Source: Cladorrhinum sp. PSN259 (lineage: Eukaryota; Ascomycota; Sordariomycetes; Sordariales; Podosporaceae). Taken from it: DNA of 64,000 nucleotides. The notes beneath the pieces were generated by a model, which was not told where the DNA came from, searched no databases, and saw only the letters and a list, made by a program, of their open reading frames with translations. The position numbers were made by a program, and so were the translations under genes. Shown here one piece after another: positions 1 to 11,524 of the stretch; position 1 is the first letter of the stretch, and every line of letters starts with the position of its first letter. The DNA lies in contig MU867074.1 of NCBI GenBank assembly GCA_033725935.1, positions 1-64,000 on the forward strand, in the 5' to 3' direction.

Positions 1-103
1 TTTTCTTTATTTTTTAAATATTCAACCCCAAAACCCCTTCAAAAACAAAACCCAACACCCAGTTTTAACGTGGGGGGGGATTTTTTTTTTTTTTTTTTTA
101 AAC

Positions 104-134
<31 letters not shown>

Positions 135-3036
135 AAAAAAAAAAAAAAACAGCTGGGCAGCAGACTCTCTGCTGGTGGTGATTGTGGTGGTGTTCAAGCT
201 GTGCTGCAGAGAACTGGGTACACACAAAAAGCCACCCGGGGATTTCTCTTAGCCCGGGCGGTTCATCAGGATTTGACTTCCAATTTCTGAGACATGAGTT
301 CGGCATAGCTGGCCAATGGTTTATACGGGCAAACATCAAATAACTCATCACCGCCACTACAACCTCATCACCAAAGGGGGGGGGGGGGTCTGTACCATTT
401 TTCTTCCCTTTGATATCGCTCTATTCTTATGTATCCCTCACATGGCTCGACCTCGACCCATTGTACAGATGTCCTGATTTATGCAGGTCACTTTATGTTA
501 TACCTAGAATTCGTGGCTCGTGTCTTCGCTGAAGCCCGGGAGAACAGAAGAAGTGAGCCCTATGGCGATCACGGAGCGTTCCGTTGACTCGGGGTCTTTT
601 TGCTCCATGATTGCGGTCCTAGAATTGGTTATCCCCACCCCCTACCCCTTTTCTTGGGTTCCCCCCACAGCAGAGTCATCCATACACTCATACATGGCGC
701 GGCTGGCTGCCGCAATGGTGGTGCGGTCTGCATGTAACTGGGCCCTGGTTCTCTTCGGGTAACTGATCCGTTGAAAGAAGTGGGGAGGTGAATGGGTTGG
801 CGGAAAGAGTTCTTCTACCCACGCACAAGCTTCCTTCTTGGGGCTGACTGCCCAGTTCCCGGCCCTCCTTGCTGCTCTCCGGTTAACGAAGTCTTGCATG
901 TGACTGACGAAAATCCTCGTGTAAGTCAATGGCCTGATTCTTGTCTTCTTTCAGCTCCTCCTTCTTCTCAGTATCTTTAGCCGGGGCCTTCTTTTCCTTC
1001 TTTGAGTATCTCAAGCCATATTTGCCCTCCCTTCTCCTCTCTGGCCATCATTGCCGCATTTCATCTCCTCTCTTATCTATTACCTTCCCCCGGAGGAATC
1101 TCGCATGAGAATTCCGAGATCTCCACATTGAAAAGCCAAACAGCATTAAGGTATTAAGGTGAGAAGGTCTGCCTTACGCACTATCTCAGGGCACAGAGAA
1201 AGGAGACAGGGTATCATGTTTTTTCTCGGCTGGTTTACAACATGATTCTAACCTCATCCATCTCCAGACATATCGCCGGCGTCATTCTTCAGTGTAAGTA
1301 ATTGCAGTGATACATCGTTATGGGGGAGGTCCAACAAGCGCCCTACTACCTCAGTTCAAAGGGGGAATAACAGCCTCAACAGGAGTCCATTTCCTTACTG
1401 TGCCTTAACCCTAAAGGGGTGCCTATGGTTAAAAGCAGGAAAATCTCTCCCACCTACCTGATCTCTCATCGACAAAGTATGTGGACTCGTCACTGACGGT
1501 CCATCCAGAAAAGACGCACAGTGACTGGAACTTTGATCATCAATAGCATTTTCCAACTTTGTGGATCTAAAACGGGGCGCGGGCCAAGAACTCGGGCGGA
1601 ATAGTTCGAGGCTACTGCTTTGAGACCGTTCGATTGACATGGGAAGTCGCGTGCTGCAGCTACGGACAAAACGACCTTGGGTGCAGTTGTGGAGGAAACC
1701 TTGGAGTTCGGCGATATTGCCCAAAGTCTTTCCTGCCCGTGGACTTCTGCCCAGGAAAGAACTCAAACCAGCCATCCCAGATATTTTGCGTTGAAATCAC
1801 TGTTATTTCGAGTCGTTGCAGCCCGCAAGATAAAAGGACAGGTCAAGGAAGGTACGCCGGCCAGCCGACCACCCACTTCATGTTGAGATCCTCCAACAAA
1901 ACACTCACCGTTCTTTCCCTCTCCATATTCAACCAACACCTTAAACTCGGAATCCGACTCGCCTATTTCCTCTCACGATTCTCATCCTCTGGGCTCCTGT
2001 TGTTTTAATTCGACCCACCTCCTCCATCTCGCGACCGAGAACTATCACTTGGGAGCCGCAACACAACAGTACGTGGTATCATCTTTGTAGTAGTATCACA
2101 ATATTTAGAAGTAGCAGCTTCCAGCATCTTCGGTGAGTCAACATCCTTTCCTTATTTTTCAATTTCCTCTTTGTTTCCTTGTCGGTCGTTGCTGGCAGAC
2201 AAGTCATCGCCGCGGCAACGGATGCTTTGGGCCCTTCAGGCGGTCGACTCCCCAACCTGGAGCTCCTTCCTCTACCACAGCTCTCCTGCCGCCGCACACA
2301 TCTGTGGCCAACCATCGAACTTGCACTGAGTGGGCATGGTCGTCATCATTGCGGTCGGCCGACTGCATTTCTCCCTCTCCTCCTTTTAAAACTTCACTTC
2401 ACTCTCTTCTCTTCTTCAACCCTCTTCTTTTTGGTCTTGTGGACTCTGCTTCCGATCTTTACAGCATCAACACCCCCATCACAGACCACCACAGTCTCTT
2501 TCTTCCATCATCTTGCCATCGACAACTTGTCTATCTTAACCTCAGCGCTCGCTTGCATTCAGGTCTTGGTTCTAACATTCTCCATCGTTGAGTGGCTACA
2601 ACGCTCGATTTCTTGTTCTCAAAGAATCATTTCTGTACCAACCAGATCACCAAAGGCTAGCATTTTGGAGGTAAGATTGACACTTCTAAGATCATCGTCG
2701 GCGACTGCATCGGTTTTTCAGACCGAGGCGTCACAACTCCAAACTCCCCAACATCATTGGCTTTGGTTCCATCGTTCAGACTACTGACTGACATGTCATT
2801 CAAGGATCAGTTGTTCATCAATCCCACCCCACAACAAGGTGCGAACGATCAATCTCCTTACTCGATTTACCGTCCGATTCTTCGGTAGCCCCATCCGCAC
2901 CTGTACCCCTGAGCACTTATTTACCTTTGGGTTTGTTGAGACAACGAAGACATCAACGCTGTGTCGGCTTGCCAGCTTCATCACTACAATTTTTACCATC
3001 AATCGGGTCGCTAACAGATGTTCACAGACTGTATCA
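1..3036. other. Gene-poor left end; leader region of the RRM gene
   Basis: I see no convincing conserved coding frame here. The first 400 bases hold long homopolymer runs. From about 2080 onward the plus strand is strongly CT-rich, as expected for the 5' leader of the RNA-binding-protein gene that starts at 3037. A good donor (GTGAGT) near 2132 suggests leader introns. Open frames such as 2179-2787 have low-complexity Ser/Leu/Thr composition and no recognisable domain. Confidence 0.5.
72..149. repeat. Clustered homopolymer runs G8-T19-A3-C22-A25
   Basis: Read directly: G at 72-79, T at 81-99, AAA, C at 103-124 and A at 125-149. The T and A runs could fold back on each other with the C run in the loop. 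Such runs are prone to assembly and polymerase error, so the exact lengths should not be trusted. Other long runs in the window are G13 at 376-388, C17 at 9696-9712 and G16 at 14953-14968. Confidence 0.9.
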
Positions 3037-5053
3037 ATGACAATGTCCCATTATCGCACTGGAGCCAACATGCCTTCAGAGAGCAACAACAACCGCCACT
3101 CGGCCTATCCCGCGTACCTGAGCTCTCAAATGGGTGCATCGGCACAGCATGAAGTCTCTGCATCGCATGGGCATCATATCGGCCACCCTTCTGACGGTCT
3201 GAACGCGGTGATGAATCAATTCGGTGCGCTTGCTCTGTCTACCGGCCCGACTCTTCCCGCAGCCAGCAACATGTCGCAGATGCAAACGCATCACGGCTAT
3301 TGCACTACCCAAGAGCAACCAGTCGCTTACCAGGGTTATTCAGTGCCCATGCATGTTGGTCTGGCTCCAGATGCCGCTTACTCATACGGTGTTTCTGGCC
3401 AGTACTCTGTTCAGGGTGGCTTTGCTCCCATGCCAGTCCCTTATCACGCCGCCATGCCGTACACTCCCGGCCGCGTCACTGCATATGCCGACCGCAGCAG
3501 CGAAGTTCCCGCCTTGGAGAATCGTCGTGGTTCTTATTCGACAACCGAGTCGACTCCAGCTACGCCATTCTTTGGCAGTGCTTCGGAGCGTGGTGGTGCA
3601 TCTCGTGTCGCAGTTTTTCGGTCTAGCTACACGACTCCTTCTCCTGAGCAGGTCGTGATGGCTGGCACTGTTCCAAAGGCCCCCCAGCCTATTGACGACG
3701 AGCTTCTTGCGTTGCTTAAAGAGAGTCCTCCCATTCCCGAGGCAGTTCCTGCTGTATTCACGCCGCCGACTCACACAAAGTCGATTGAGCAGTGCCTGGA
3801 GAATCGCATTCACGGCAATCGCAACGTTTACATTCGTGGCCTTCATCCCACTACCGATGACGATCTCTTGCACCGCTATGCCTCTCGCTTTGGTCAGGTT
3901 GAGCAAAGCAAAGCAATCATCGATACGTCTACTGGTGCCTGCAAGGGGTTAGTTTACGATTTGCTTGTATGGTTTATGGATAACTGACTAATGAAATGGC
4001 AGCTTTGGGTTTGCGAAATTCGCAGACGTTCGCGACTCGGAGAAGTGCATTCGTGGCTTCTACCACCTGGGCTACGAGGTTGGCTTTGCTCGTGTAAGTT
4101 TTTCACCATCTTGCATGATGACATTTACTGAGATCCCTGGATAGGAGAGCTTCAATGCCAGACTCAAGGCTGAGGGAGATGAGGCTTCAACGAACCTGTA
4201 CCTCTCAAACCTCCCAAAGCGGCTCAATGAATCCGTAAGTCGACAAGTCGAACTATCTGTCCTTGTACTTGAACACTAACGTGTTCTAGGAGCTCAATGC
4301 CATCTTCACGGGCTACCATGTCGTCTCCAGCAAGATTCTTCGCGACAGCATGGGCAACAGCCGTGGTGTTGGTTTTGCTCGGTTGGTTCTCAATTCTCTC
4401 ACCATCATGTTTTCTGCAACGTTGCCTCTAACTCACTATTAGGTTCGAGTCTCGCGAGGAATGCGAGGACATAATCAAGCAGTACCATGGCGCTTCCATT
4501 GGTGAGGAAGGCATGCTGATGCAAGTCCGCTACGCCGACACACCAGCTCAGAAAGAGCTGAAGCGCATCACCGCCGAACGCCGGCAATTCCGTACAAACG
4601 AGTACAACATTGGTGCATATGGCACAGCTGATGTTGGGATCAGCCCCAGCATTTACCACCAGGCCCCGTGGAACCGTCGTTCGAGTGTGGGAGTCAACCT
4701 GTAAGTCCTTCGTTTTGATGAGAATCTCCCAATTCGCTCAACTGACTTTGACCAGCCCTTATGCTCCTCGGGTTCCGGTCAGAAGCAACCTAGGTGGCAG
4801 TGTCACAACTACGACCATTATGGCCCAGGGCACGGGTCGTAGCAACTTAATGTACTACAACCCCTGCACCCCTGTAGCTAATAATCAGCCATGTGCTGAT
4901 TACTGACTTCGTGGCAGACAGAGCATTCCGGCATCCAACACGACATCATCTGACGACGGATCGGCAGATGAAGGTGTGACTGTCGTGGATTCTCCCTCGG
5001 TCAAGAAGGGCAGCACCCAATCCTCGCCGACATTCAAGAAAGAGAAAGCCTAG
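3037..5053 (+). CDS. Two-RRM RNA-binding protein (MSSP/RBMS-like)
   Basis: A predicted post-transcriptional regulator that binds RNA through two RRM domains. Exons: 3037-3947, 4003-4093, 4145-4234, 4290-4381, 4443-4700, 4756-4851 and 4918-5053 (557 aa). All junctions keep frame. The N-terminal 260 residues are a low-complexity Ser/His/Gln/Tyr-rich arm. RRM1 begins with NVYIRGL near residue 263 and its RNP1 is split by intron 1 (GFGFAKF). RRM2 begins with NLYLSNL and has RNP1 GVGFARF, also split by an intron. The tail is Ser-rich and ends in Lys. The last intron is ambiguous: donor 4874 with acceptor 4921 also keeps frame (563 aa). The start could be 3037, 3043 or 3070; I took the first. Fungal relatives are often annotated as RNA binding protein MSSP-2; that name rests on my memory of the family. 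The domain call is solid. Confidence 0.85.
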
Positions 5054-6124
5054 ACGGCCGCTGAATTCTCGTCTTAACATGTCTGCTTTCGGCAAACTGT
5101 AGGTTTTATTTTTGTACGAAACAACTTTTCGTTATATCGGAGGTTGCAAAGTGATATCACTTATGTCACTATTGTCATATCAGTCACGGCGGCTTGAGTG
5201 ATAAGTCGGGATGACGCTGGGTAGTTTCTGCCCGATTAATAGCTTCGACACTACTACTATTTTTTTTTGATGAGCAAACATGTTTGTCGAATGGTCTACT
5301 ACGCAGTAGTTGGAGGGGGCGGTCATGGGCAGCTTTCAAAATTGTTCTTTGTTTGTACTTTCGATCAATATCGACAGAAGATGTGGACTTGATTCATGAA
5401 GTCAAAGCATATTAGGCATTGATTGGAATGAAAGAGATTGGACTCTATAATTGATCACCACTTGGTCTATAATTTGCTGGTTGTGCATAGTGATTATGGT
5501 ACTCTGAAGTCGTTTTGGATTTGTTGATTGCTGACCCTCTGAGACTTGGGCAATGGCTTCAGGGGAACTGTTTACTTGTCCCTATTCTGCCCCTCCATTA
5601 GATTGCAAAAGGCGATAAGGTTGATAAGGGAAACAGGCCTGATAAGAATTGGAATGACGCGAGCAGTGGCGGGGCGGTGATACTGATGGCACTGGAAGCG
5701 GTATGGAGCGGAATTTATATCTACCGAACGCTTGAGCTGCGAGCTCACAGGGACCCACTTTGATTATTGCAGGGGCGGTAAAGCTGGATTGGGAGGTGAA
5801 GCTGGGCGGGCCACTGCGGCGCCTTGTCTCCAGGCGGCAAGCAGTGTCGCGTAACCCAGCAAGCTGCCTGCTACCGACCTGACGACAAGTCACTGGGCGA
5901 ATTTGCTGAACTCCCGCTTCCATCTTCAAATCCGACAACAGCTCGAACAAAGCTGCATCAACGTCTTCGAATCATTCGGCTTCTCTGCCCAACATCTAAG
6001 CTGTTCCATCACCAATTCGAAACCGAGAACCCCAAGAAGCCCCATCTCGGATAATTGACATCACCTTGTCACCCCTCCTGCAGCCTGCCCAACCGAGCTT
6101 TAGAGTGTCCCACCATCTATCAAC
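5054..6124. other. Intergenic: 3' UTR of the RRM gene and Rpn1 promoter
   Basis: No gene seen. The left part is AT-rich 3' flank of the RNA-binding-protein gene. The right part, about 5900-6124, is the CT/CA-rich leader of Rpn1. Three GATA motifs lie together at 5613-5646. Confidence 0.6.
5613..5646. promoter_or_regulatory. Cluster of three GATA motifs
   Basis: Three GATAAG hexamers occur on the plus strand within about 35 bases, roughly 480 bp upstream of the Rpn1 start codon. Two of them have the preceding T that makes TGATAAG. GATA factors of the AreA/NIT2 family bind clustered HGATAR sites in filamentous fungi. Function here is inference from the motifs only. Confidence 0.35.
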
Positions 6125-9019
6125 ATGGCGCAAGACAGCGATCTGCCCAAGGCCACCGACAAGGGCAAGGGCAAGGCTGTTGAGTCCGATCCCAAGGCAG
6201 AAGACTCACAAAAAGACAAGACCGGCCAGCCTGCAGCGAACGGGAAGAAGGACGACGGCAAAGAGGAGGGTATGTACTCGACGCTGCATTCGCATCGGCA
6301 GTTCTGCTGACCAATTTTGCATGTAGCTTCAGAAGAACTGAGTGAAGAGGATCAGCAACTCAAGAGCGAGCTTGAGATGCTCGTCGAGCGGCTGACCGTG
6401 CGTACCCAATCCTGAGCAAGCATATCTGTCGGCGCACCATCCCTAACTGCATCACAGGAGTCCAATGCATCCCTCTATAAGCCGGCCCTTGAGGCCATGA
6501 AGAACTTCATCAAGACTTCGACCTCCTCGATGACCGCCGTCCCCAAGCCGCTCAAATTCTTGCGCCCACACTACGAGACATTGACAAAGCTGTACGAGGA
6601 GTGGCCAGCAGGCGACGACAAGAACTCTTTGGCCGATGTGCTTTCCGTGATTGGCATGACCTTCTCGGACGAGGATCGCCAGGACACATTGAAGTACCGC
6701 CTTCTTGCCCCAACCCAAGACATTGGCTCATGGGGTCACGAATACGTTCGCCACCTTGCTCTTGAGATTGGCGAAGTTTTCGGAAAGCGTCTCACTGCCG
6801 AAGAGCCAACCGGTGACCTAGTCGACTTGGCTTTGGTATTGGTGCCTCTGTTCCTCAAGAGCAACCAGGAGGCTGATGCCGTCGACCTGATGAGCGAGTT
6901 GGAAATTATTGATCAGCTGCCCCAGTTTCTCGACGAAAACACATATGCGAGGGTCTGTTTATACATGGTCTCCATGGTCAATTTGCTCACATACCCAGAG
7001 AACGAACAATTTTTGCGCGTGGCACATAATGTTTACAAGACCTACAAGCAGTATACCCAGGCGATGGTTCTTGGCATCCGGCTTAACGACATGACGCTCA
7101 TCGAAAACGACTTTTATGACGCGCCCGATGCCGCACTGAAGAAACAGCTTGCATTCCTCGCCGCGCGCCAGAGAATATGTCTTGAGAATGATGGGGAGGA
7201 CGAGTCCATTACGGAGTGTCTCTCCAACATCAAACTACCGAGCCATTTCAAGGCTCTCGGCAAGGAGCTCAATATTTTGGAGCCCAAGACGACCGAGGAT
7301 ATCTACAAAAGCCATCTTGAGAGCAGCCGTGTGGCAGGGTTGACAAACTTCGATTCGGCAAGGAATAACCTCGCTGCTGCTTTCGTTAACGGCTTTGTGA
7401 ATGCAGGTTTCGGTAAAGACAAGATGATGTTGTCTGATAAAGAGAAGGAGAGCTGGGTGTGGAAGACCAAGGAGGAGGGCATGATGTCGACGGTCGCCTC
7501 TATTGGTACTCTGCATTTGTGGGATATTGAAAACGGCCTTGACCACGTCGACAAGTACACATACCTCGAGGAAGAACCGATCCAGGCTGGTGCGTACCTT
7601 GCCATCGGTATCATGAATTCTGGTGTTCGATTGGGAGAGAGCGACCCCGCGATTGCTCTCTTGTCCGACCATGACAAACTCCACCACAAGAACCCTCTCA
7701 TCCGGGTGGCCTGCATAATGGGTCTCGGTTTATCATATGCCGGGTCCAACAATGAAGAAGTTCTGGCGCACCTGTTGCCGATCATCACTGACACGACCGA
7801 GGAGATGCGGGTGTCAGCGATGGCTGCTCTCAGTTGCGGCTTGATATTTGTTGGATCATCAAATCCCGAGGTCAGCGAGGCTATCATCACCACCCTCCTT
7901 GACGAGGATCGCAGCAGCCAGCTTACTGATAAGTGGACCCGGTTCCTCGCACTTGGTCTGGGTCTGTTGTTCTTCGGGCGGCAAGAGGAAGTCGATGTGA
8001 TCTTGGAGACTCTGAAGGCGGTCGAACACCCTATGGCGAAACCCACTGCTGTTCTTGCCGAGATCTGCGCCTGGGCTGGCACTGGTGCTGTTCTCAAGAT
8101 CCAAGAGCTTTTGCACATTTGCAATGAGCACTTGGAAGACTCCGAGGAGAAGAAGGGCGATGAGTTGCTTCAGACATATGCCGTGCTCGGTATTGGTCTG
8201 ATTGCCATGGGTGAAGATATTGGTCAGGAGATGGCTCTGCGCCACTTCGGCCATCTTATGCACTATGGTGAGGCCAATATCCGGCGGGCGGTACCGTTGG
8301 CAATGGGTCTTGTTAGCCCAAGCAACCCCCAGATGAAGGTCTATGACACATTGTCACGGTACAGTCACGACAATGACAATGATGTCGCCCTCAATGCCAT
8401 TTTTGCTATGGGTCTCCTCGGCGCTGGAACAAACAACGCTAGATTGGCGCAGCTTCTCCGCCAGCTTGCCAGCTACTACCACAGAGATCAAGAGTCCCTT
8501 TTCATGGTGCGCATCGCCCAGGGTCTCCTACACATGGGCAAGGGCACCTTGTCCATCAGTCCATTCCATACCGACCGCCAGATCCTCTCACGTGTGTCGG
8601 CTGCTGGTCTTCTCGCTGTCGTGGTTGCCATGATTGATGCCAAGCAATTCATTACCAAGGACTCACATTACCTGCTCTACTTCTTGATCACGGCAATGCA
8701 CCCCCGTTTCCTGGTTACCTTGGACGAGGACCTCCAACCCCTGACTGTCAATGTGCGTGTCGGTCAGGCTGTTGATGTTGTGGGTCAGGCAGGTAAGCCC
8801 AAAACTATTACGGGCTGGCAGACGCAGAACACTCCCGTTTTGCTTGCGCATGGCGAGAGGGCAGAGCTAGAGGATGAGGAGTATATCAGCCTCAGCAGCA
8901 CGTTGGAGGGTCTGGTTATCTTGCGCAAGGTATGCATTTGACTTCTACTATTTCTGCTTATGAATTGCTACTGACTGGTTTCACTGTGGTAGAATCCGGA
9001 TTGGGAAGGAAGCAAATGA
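6125..9019 (+). CDS. RPN1: 26S proteasome regulatory subunit Rpn1
   Basis: The largest scaffold of the proteasome base; in the family it docks ubiquitin receptors, shuttle factors (Rad23, Dsk2) and Ubp6. Exons: 6125-6269, 6327-6397, 6458-8929 and 8993-9019 (904 aa, the usual Rpn1 length). The N-terminus is a charged Lys/Asp/Glu-rich tail, followed by the conserved helix that reads EDQQLKSELEMLVERL. Proteasome/cyclosome (PC) repeats run from about residue 400: GAYLAIGIMNSG, MGLGLSYAGSNNEE, LSCGLIFVGSSNPEV, ALGLGLLFFGRQEEV, VLGIGLIAMGEDIG, AMGLVSPSNPQM and AMGLLGAGTNN. The C-terminus finishes with the family-typical VILRKNPDW. That last piece lies on a 27-base exon; reading through the intron would stop at 8941 and lose it. 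The exon structure is supported by frame, splice signals and conserved endings. Confidence 0.97.
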
Positions 9020-9875
9020 AGATTCTAGATGACTTTCATGATATGGAATGAGGTTATGGTGGTAGCTGGCGGATGGACGGCTATTAAAAGGTGCCTTCTA
9101 CCAACTAATCCAGCTGATGGATGAATGATTGGGTTTGCTTGATCCACAACCAAAAGGCTTTTCAAAGAGCAAATGGGATTATGTGTACACTACAAAAGAG
9201 ATGAATCTACTTTTTTGCCGTTCTTATGTAAATGATACAAGAGGGCTGGCCAGTTGGGGTTGTGACGATTTATCGGCAGTTCAGGGTTGGTTGGTGTCAC
9301 TGCTCATGCTTCATGCTAACGTTCACAAGATAGCGGAGAATCAGTGTACGCGTGCACGGCGCGTAAAAACAAAATCCCTTGAGCAAATAGCAGTAACATT
9401 AAACTCCAAGCACTAAGTAAATAAAACTTGTTTCCGAGGTGAAAAGACACACACACTGGCATTACGATTTCGTACGACACCCTTCCGTCGCCATTACTCC
9501 CCTCGTATCCTTTCCGTTCCTTCCTGCACGTCGTGATTCGAAAACCACACCCAGTTCAACGTGCACACAGCAGCGATTAGTGTTGCTGCAGCTTTCGGTG
9601 TGCAATCTTCGCATCCTCCTCTCTTTCCTACCTCTATCATCTGCAGGCTGGGTGGCCGTTCAAATTATGACGGTTCGGTTCGGTTGATAACGGATCCCCC
9701 CCCCCCCCCCCCTTCCTTGCATGTTTGACGTGTTCCCGGAACGAGAAGGCGACATTCTTTCCTCGTACGAGGCTCTCATCATAACCTTTTCTTCCTGTCC
9801 ATCACTGGTCGTCTTTGCTGTTATTCCCTTTTTGTTTGTTTTTTAGTCTCTCTGCTTTTATCTGGTAGGGATCCT
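9020..9875. other. Convergent intergenic region
   Basis: No gene seen. It holds the 3' flanks of Rpn1 (+) and the CYSTM gene (-), and a run of 17 C at 9696-9712. Small open frames here show no domain. Confidence 0.6.
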
Positions 9876-10328
9876 TTAAAACAGGATATCCAAACAGCAG
9901 CAGCATGCCATACCCGCCAGACAAGCTTCAAAGAAACCCTGGAAACAAAAATCTGTCAATTTACCAACCAACCATATTTTGAGTATTTTTTTATATGAAA
10001 AGCTTGAACTTACCGGCCCACTCTTTTGTTGCTGTTGTTGTTGTTGTTGAGGATGATATCCTCCCTGCTGCTGCGGAGCGTAATATGCGCCGGGGGGAGG
10101 TTGTTGACCGTAGCCCATCTGAGGCTGTTGTTGGTAGTATCCGCCTTGCTGTTGGGGAGGATAATGGCCGCCCTGAGGGGGTGGTGATTGGTTATATTGG
10201 TTGTAATCTTGACCGCCGGGATGGCTGCCGTAGGGGACTTGAGGGGGTTGGCCGCCGTAGTGGGCTTGCTGGGGAGCGTCGAGGCCGTAGGCGGGCGGCG
10301 CGCCGGAGTCTCCTGGTTTTTGGGACAT
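9876..10328 (-). CDS. Small Pro/Gln-rich CYSTM-type protein
   Basis: A predicted 125-aa tail-inserted protein. Exons on the minus strand: 10328-10014 and 9938-9876. The first 100 residues are a Gly/Pro/Gln/Tyr-rich arm of repeated PQQQGGY-like units ending in a poly-Gln tract coded by a GTT/GCT microsatellite. The second exon codes the cysteine-rich membrane module: GFFEACLAGMACCCCLDILF. CYSTM proteins are short, membrane-associated by the C-terminal cysteine-rich helix, and linked to stress tolerance in eukaryotes. The intron (9939-10013, 75 bp) has a perfect GTAAGT donor and CAG acceptor. Its length is a multiple of three and it has no in-frame stop, so unspliced RNA would code a 150-aa form. 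The start at 10328 is the first ATG of the conserved-looking frame with a short leader; an upstream in-frame ATG at 10412 seems less likely. Confidence 0.82.
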   Translation of the reverse strand: MSQKPGDSGAPPAYGLDAPQQAHYGGQPPQVPYGSHPGGQDYNQYNQSPPPQGGHYPPQQQGGYYQQQPQMGYGQQPPPGAYYAPQQQGGYHPQQQQQQQQKSGPVSSSFSYKKILKIWLVGKLTDFCFQGFFEACLAGMACCCCLDILF

Positions 10329-11524
10329 TTTGGGTAGATTATGTGAAAGGTCGGTGGTGAAAGGTAATGAGTTGAATGCGCGCGCGCGGATTATGGATTT
10401 ATTTGGTTTCAAGGTTTGTCCTTGTGTGGCAAAAGAGGGTCGGGGTTAGTTTGTTGAAGATGGATGGGACAATGTTGGAGAAAAAGACGGGGAAACGGGA
10501 ACGGGATATTGTAGTGTAATTTGAGGATGCCCGCGTGCCCGTTGCCGTCCGACCTGGTCCGAGGCGGGGCAAAGAAGAAAGGCAATGCAAACAAAACTTT
10601 TATCCAAGCCTCAGAGCTCAACGCGCGTACGCATGGAGTATAGGGTTTCTTTTACTCACCTTGATTTCGGTTTGGGTGGCGGCTTACAGAATGAGAGGCG
10701 GACAGAAAATGGACGGGAATGCCGGAACAGGAACAAGAACAAGAAGGGGGAGGGGGGGGAGGGGGGGCTTTTTAATAAATGTTATGCTATGTACATACCT
10801 ACCGATCTTCTAGAAACAAAGTAAAATAAGATATTAACTGGCTTTTGCTACGTGGGACCTCGGAGGGTTTCATGAAGCCAAGCCTGTGCATCCTCGTCCT
10901 TTTCGGCTTCGGATCGTCCCCTTGTTGTGTCTTCTTCTGGAATCCAAACCTTGATTGTCTCAACTTATCCCACTTTCAACACATCCATGCCCAAGTCCAC
11001 GCTGGTTGATTGACATCGGACAAATCATGTGGACGCACACACAGCCCGTCTCCCCGTGGGCGTTCCGTTTTTTTTGGGGGGGGAGATTTTTCTTTATACT
11101 GCGCCACTGCTTGCGTATGCCACAACTGCGTTGTATCCCGTACCATAGGCACGCTGCAAATGGTGCATTCATCCCCAAAAAAAATATCGATAGCAAAAAT
11201 ATGATGAAATGAGTTTGATTTTACTGCCCCCACATTCCAATGAAATGATGAGCACATGTCGGATACGCCAGCTGTCAATCAGCCACAAATCATCGCTCTT
11301 GATGGGCGGCCTCCGATCTACGCACACCAAGTGTTTGTCAGGTTACACCATCGCTTCCATGGCCCTTTAAACCATTAAAACGGCCCCCCTGATAACATCG
11401 TCGTCAAGTCTTGGCAGGGGACCACAACAACAATAACAACAGCGTAGCAGTCAGCACAATCGATTGACACTCATACCAACTCACTCTTGGCGTCACTCAA
11501 CTTACATGGCAACGCACACTCAAG
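10329..11524. other. Divergent intergenic region between CYSTM gene and RIB7
   Basis: No gene seen. It holds the leader and promoter of the CYSTM gene on the left and of the riboflavin gene on the right. Short G-rich and A-rich tracts occur near 10740-10780. The ATG at 11506 just ahead of Rib7 is out of frame with it. Confidence 0.6.

Noticed and set aside
2179..2787. 202-codon plus-strand frame ahead of the RRM gene
   Set aside because: CT-rich leader sequence translated into Ser/Leu/Thr; no domain and no splice joining it to the downstream frame.
5833..5841. PACE-like proteasome control element ahead of Rpn1
   Set aside because: Reads GGCGGCAAG, not the yeast consensus GGTGGCAAA; one mismatch-rich hit is not support.
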